From Nitrososphaerota archaeon (GTDB lineage Archaea > Thermoproteota > Nitrososphaeria > Nitrososphaerales > Nitrososphaeraceae): DNA of 5,684 bases. The translations under genes and the position numbers were made by a program. Positions 4,823 through 5,684 of this stretch are shown here, piece after piece (position 1 is the stretch's first letter; each line of letters begins with the position of its first letter). The notes under the pieces are model-generated. The model ran no database searches. It saw only the letters and a list, made by a program, of their open reading frames with translations, and had not been told where the DNA came from. The stretch covers positions 1 to 5,684 of the forward strand of contig VBPR01000228.1 in assembly GCA_005877345.1 (NCBI GenBank), written 5' to 3'.

Positions 4823-5497
4823 ATGATTACCTTTGCTAAGCCATTAGTAATAAATCTCAAAAATTACAACGAGATATCGGGAGATAATTCAACAAAAATT
4901 GTTCAGGACGCAAAAAAGGCTTCTTTGTCAAATCATAAAGATATTATTATTGCGCCTCCGCCTTCCAGTCTTTTGGCCCTATCAAAAATAAAAATTCCCA
5001 TTATAAGTCAGCATGTAGACGATGTAGCCCTTGGGGCAACAACTGGATTTATAGTTCCTGAAATCGTAAAATCATACGGTGCTGTAGGTTCTATAATAAA
5101 CCATAGCGAACACAAAATCGAACATTCACAAATCAAAAATCTAGTAAAACGCCTACGTGAACTGGATATGATTTCGATTGTTTGTGCAGATGATTTACAT
5201 GAGCTGAAGGCAATCTCACGATTTTCTCCGGATTTCCTGGCCATAGAACCGCCTGAGCTTATAGGAAAAGGGGTTGCCGTTTCTAAGGCAAATCCTTCAA
5301 TTATTAAGGAGTCGGTACAAGCAGTAAAGCGAGTCTCTTCAACAGTCAAAGTCCTTTGTGGAGCTGGCATCGTTGATAAATATGATGTAGAGAAAGCCCT
5401 TGAACTTGGGGCAGAAGGTATCTTAATTTCTAGCGGAGTGATAAAATCCTCTTCATGGTATAATAAAATTTTAGAGTTATCTTCAGTTTTAAAATAA
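4823..5497 (+). CDS. tpiA: Triosephosphate isomerase, archaeal short form
   Basis: Interconverts glyceraldehyde 3-phosphate and dihydroxyacetone phosphate, the two substrates of the enzyme encoded just upstream. At 224 residues it is the compact archaeal TIM barrel, not the bacterial/eukaryotic form of about 250. Catalytic residues are in place: Asn11 and Lys13 in VINLKNY, the electrophilic His94 in INHSEHK, and the general base Glu142 in AIEPPELIGKG, which runs into the mobile loop 6. Phosphate-binding glycines follow in CGAGI (179-183) and in GILISSGVI (199-207). The ATG at 4823 comes nine bases after the fbp stop with no Shine-Dalgarno sequence, so it probably relies on translational coupling. 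The gene is complete and shows no unusual features. Confidence 0.96.
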   Translation: MITFAKPLVINLKNYNEISGDNSTKIVQDAKKASLSNHKDIIIAPPPSSLLALSKIKIPIISQHVDDVALGATTGFIVPEIVKSYGAVGSIINHSEHKIEHSQIKNLVKRLRELDMISIVCADDLHELKAISRFSPDFLAIEPPELIGKGVAVSKANPSIIKESVQAVKRVSSTVKVLCGAGIVDKYDVEKALELGAEGILISSGVIKSSSWYNKILELSSVLK

Positions 5498-5504
5498 ATG
5501 TAGG

Positions 5505-5531
5505 AAATAAAAATTTGGAGGAGTTGGTCCT
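5505..5531 (-). terminator. Possible terminator between convergent genes, mainly for the winged-helix gene
   Basis: Reading the minus strand away from the winged-helix stop, a short pairing AGGA/TCCT (5528-5531 with 5519-5522, loop of five) is followed by ATTTTTATTT (5505-5514). The T-run is what archaeal RNA polymerase needs to stop; the stem is only four base pairs. It fills most of the 34-base gap between tpiA and the winged-helix gene. Confidence 0.35.
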
Positions 5532-5684
5532 TTACACACCTATTTCTCTTGCTATTTTTACGATTTTCTTGCCGTCGTTAGTTAATCTGTTAAACACTTT
5601 ATTCTTTACAGTCTTTCGGTCTACTAATCCACGCTTTTGAGCCTTAAGAAGCAGCTTATGTCCATAACCATACGCACCCAATTT
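5532..5684 (-). CDS. Winged-helix DNA-binding protein, C-terminal part only
   Basis: Fifty C-terminal residues are visible, running off the right edge of the window. They begin KLGAYGYGHKLLLKAQKRGL and end with KIAREIGV. A helix with a basic face (GHKLLLKAQKRGLV), a turn and strand (NKVFNRLT), then NDGKKIVKIAREIG resemble the recognition helix, wing and last helix of small archaeal winged-helix regulators, where the wing often ends 'LT..GKK'. The high content of Lys and Arg fits DNA binding. The target is unknown. It converges on tpiA, and its promoter lies outside the window, so there is no evidence that it controls the fbp-tpiA operon. Confidence 0.65.
   Translation of the reverse strand, partial: KLGAYGYGHKLLLKAQKRGLVDRKTVKNKVFNRLTNDGKKIVKIAREIGV

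Noticed and set aside
5008..5370. Minus-strand open frame of 120 codons rich in Ser, Thr and Arg
   Set aside because: It is entirely antisense to tpiA, including the catalytic His94 and Glu142 regions; composition is typical of an antisense shadow.

Overview
The window looks like chromosomal DNA of an AT-rich archaeon, most likely a thaumarchaeon (Nitrososphaeria, ammonia-oxidizer type). The evidence is an archaeal-type AspRS, an archaeal bifunctional FBP aldolase/phosphatase, a short archaeal-type triosephosphate isomerase, an archaeal zinc-ribbon/KH protein, a type 1 copper protein, leaderless-looking starts preceded by TATA-like boxes, and several TTG starts. The lineage is inferred from gene character, not from a marker gene. 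No CRISPR array, tRNA, rRNA, insertion sequence or phage gene was seen.

Layout. Left edge: the 3' end of an amicyanin-like cupredoxin gene (+), then a small JAMM/MPN+ metalloprotease gene (+). Its last 11 bases overlap the 3' end of aspS (-). Upstream of aspS on the same strand is a zinc-ribbon/KH (NusA-like) gene that is split by a frameshift. A 93-bp divergent promoter region separates it from an oligo/dipeptide-type ABC ATPase gene (+). The ATPase gene carries an in-frame TAA that cuts off its C-terminal four-cysteine tail. Next comes a two-gene gluconeogenic operon, fbp-tpiA (+), behind its own TATA-like promoter. At the right edge is the 3' end of a winged-helix DNA-binding protein gene (-), convergent with tpiA.

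How the genes fit together. FBP aldolase/phosphatase and triosephosphate isomerase catalyse consecutive steps from triose phosphates to fructose 6-phosphate, as expected for an autotroph making hexoses. The zinc-ribbon/KH gene and aspS form an information-processing pair. The JAMM protease and the ATPase have no functional partners in the window.

The most notable observations are the two neighbouring interrupted genes (frameshift at about 2406-2451, in-frame TAA at 3492-3494). Both have well-conserved sequence on the far side of the interruption. They may be recent pseudogenes, recoding events or base-level sequence errors, and the sequence alone cannot decide. I found no convincing new multi-gene system; most of the window is ordinary core archaeal content.
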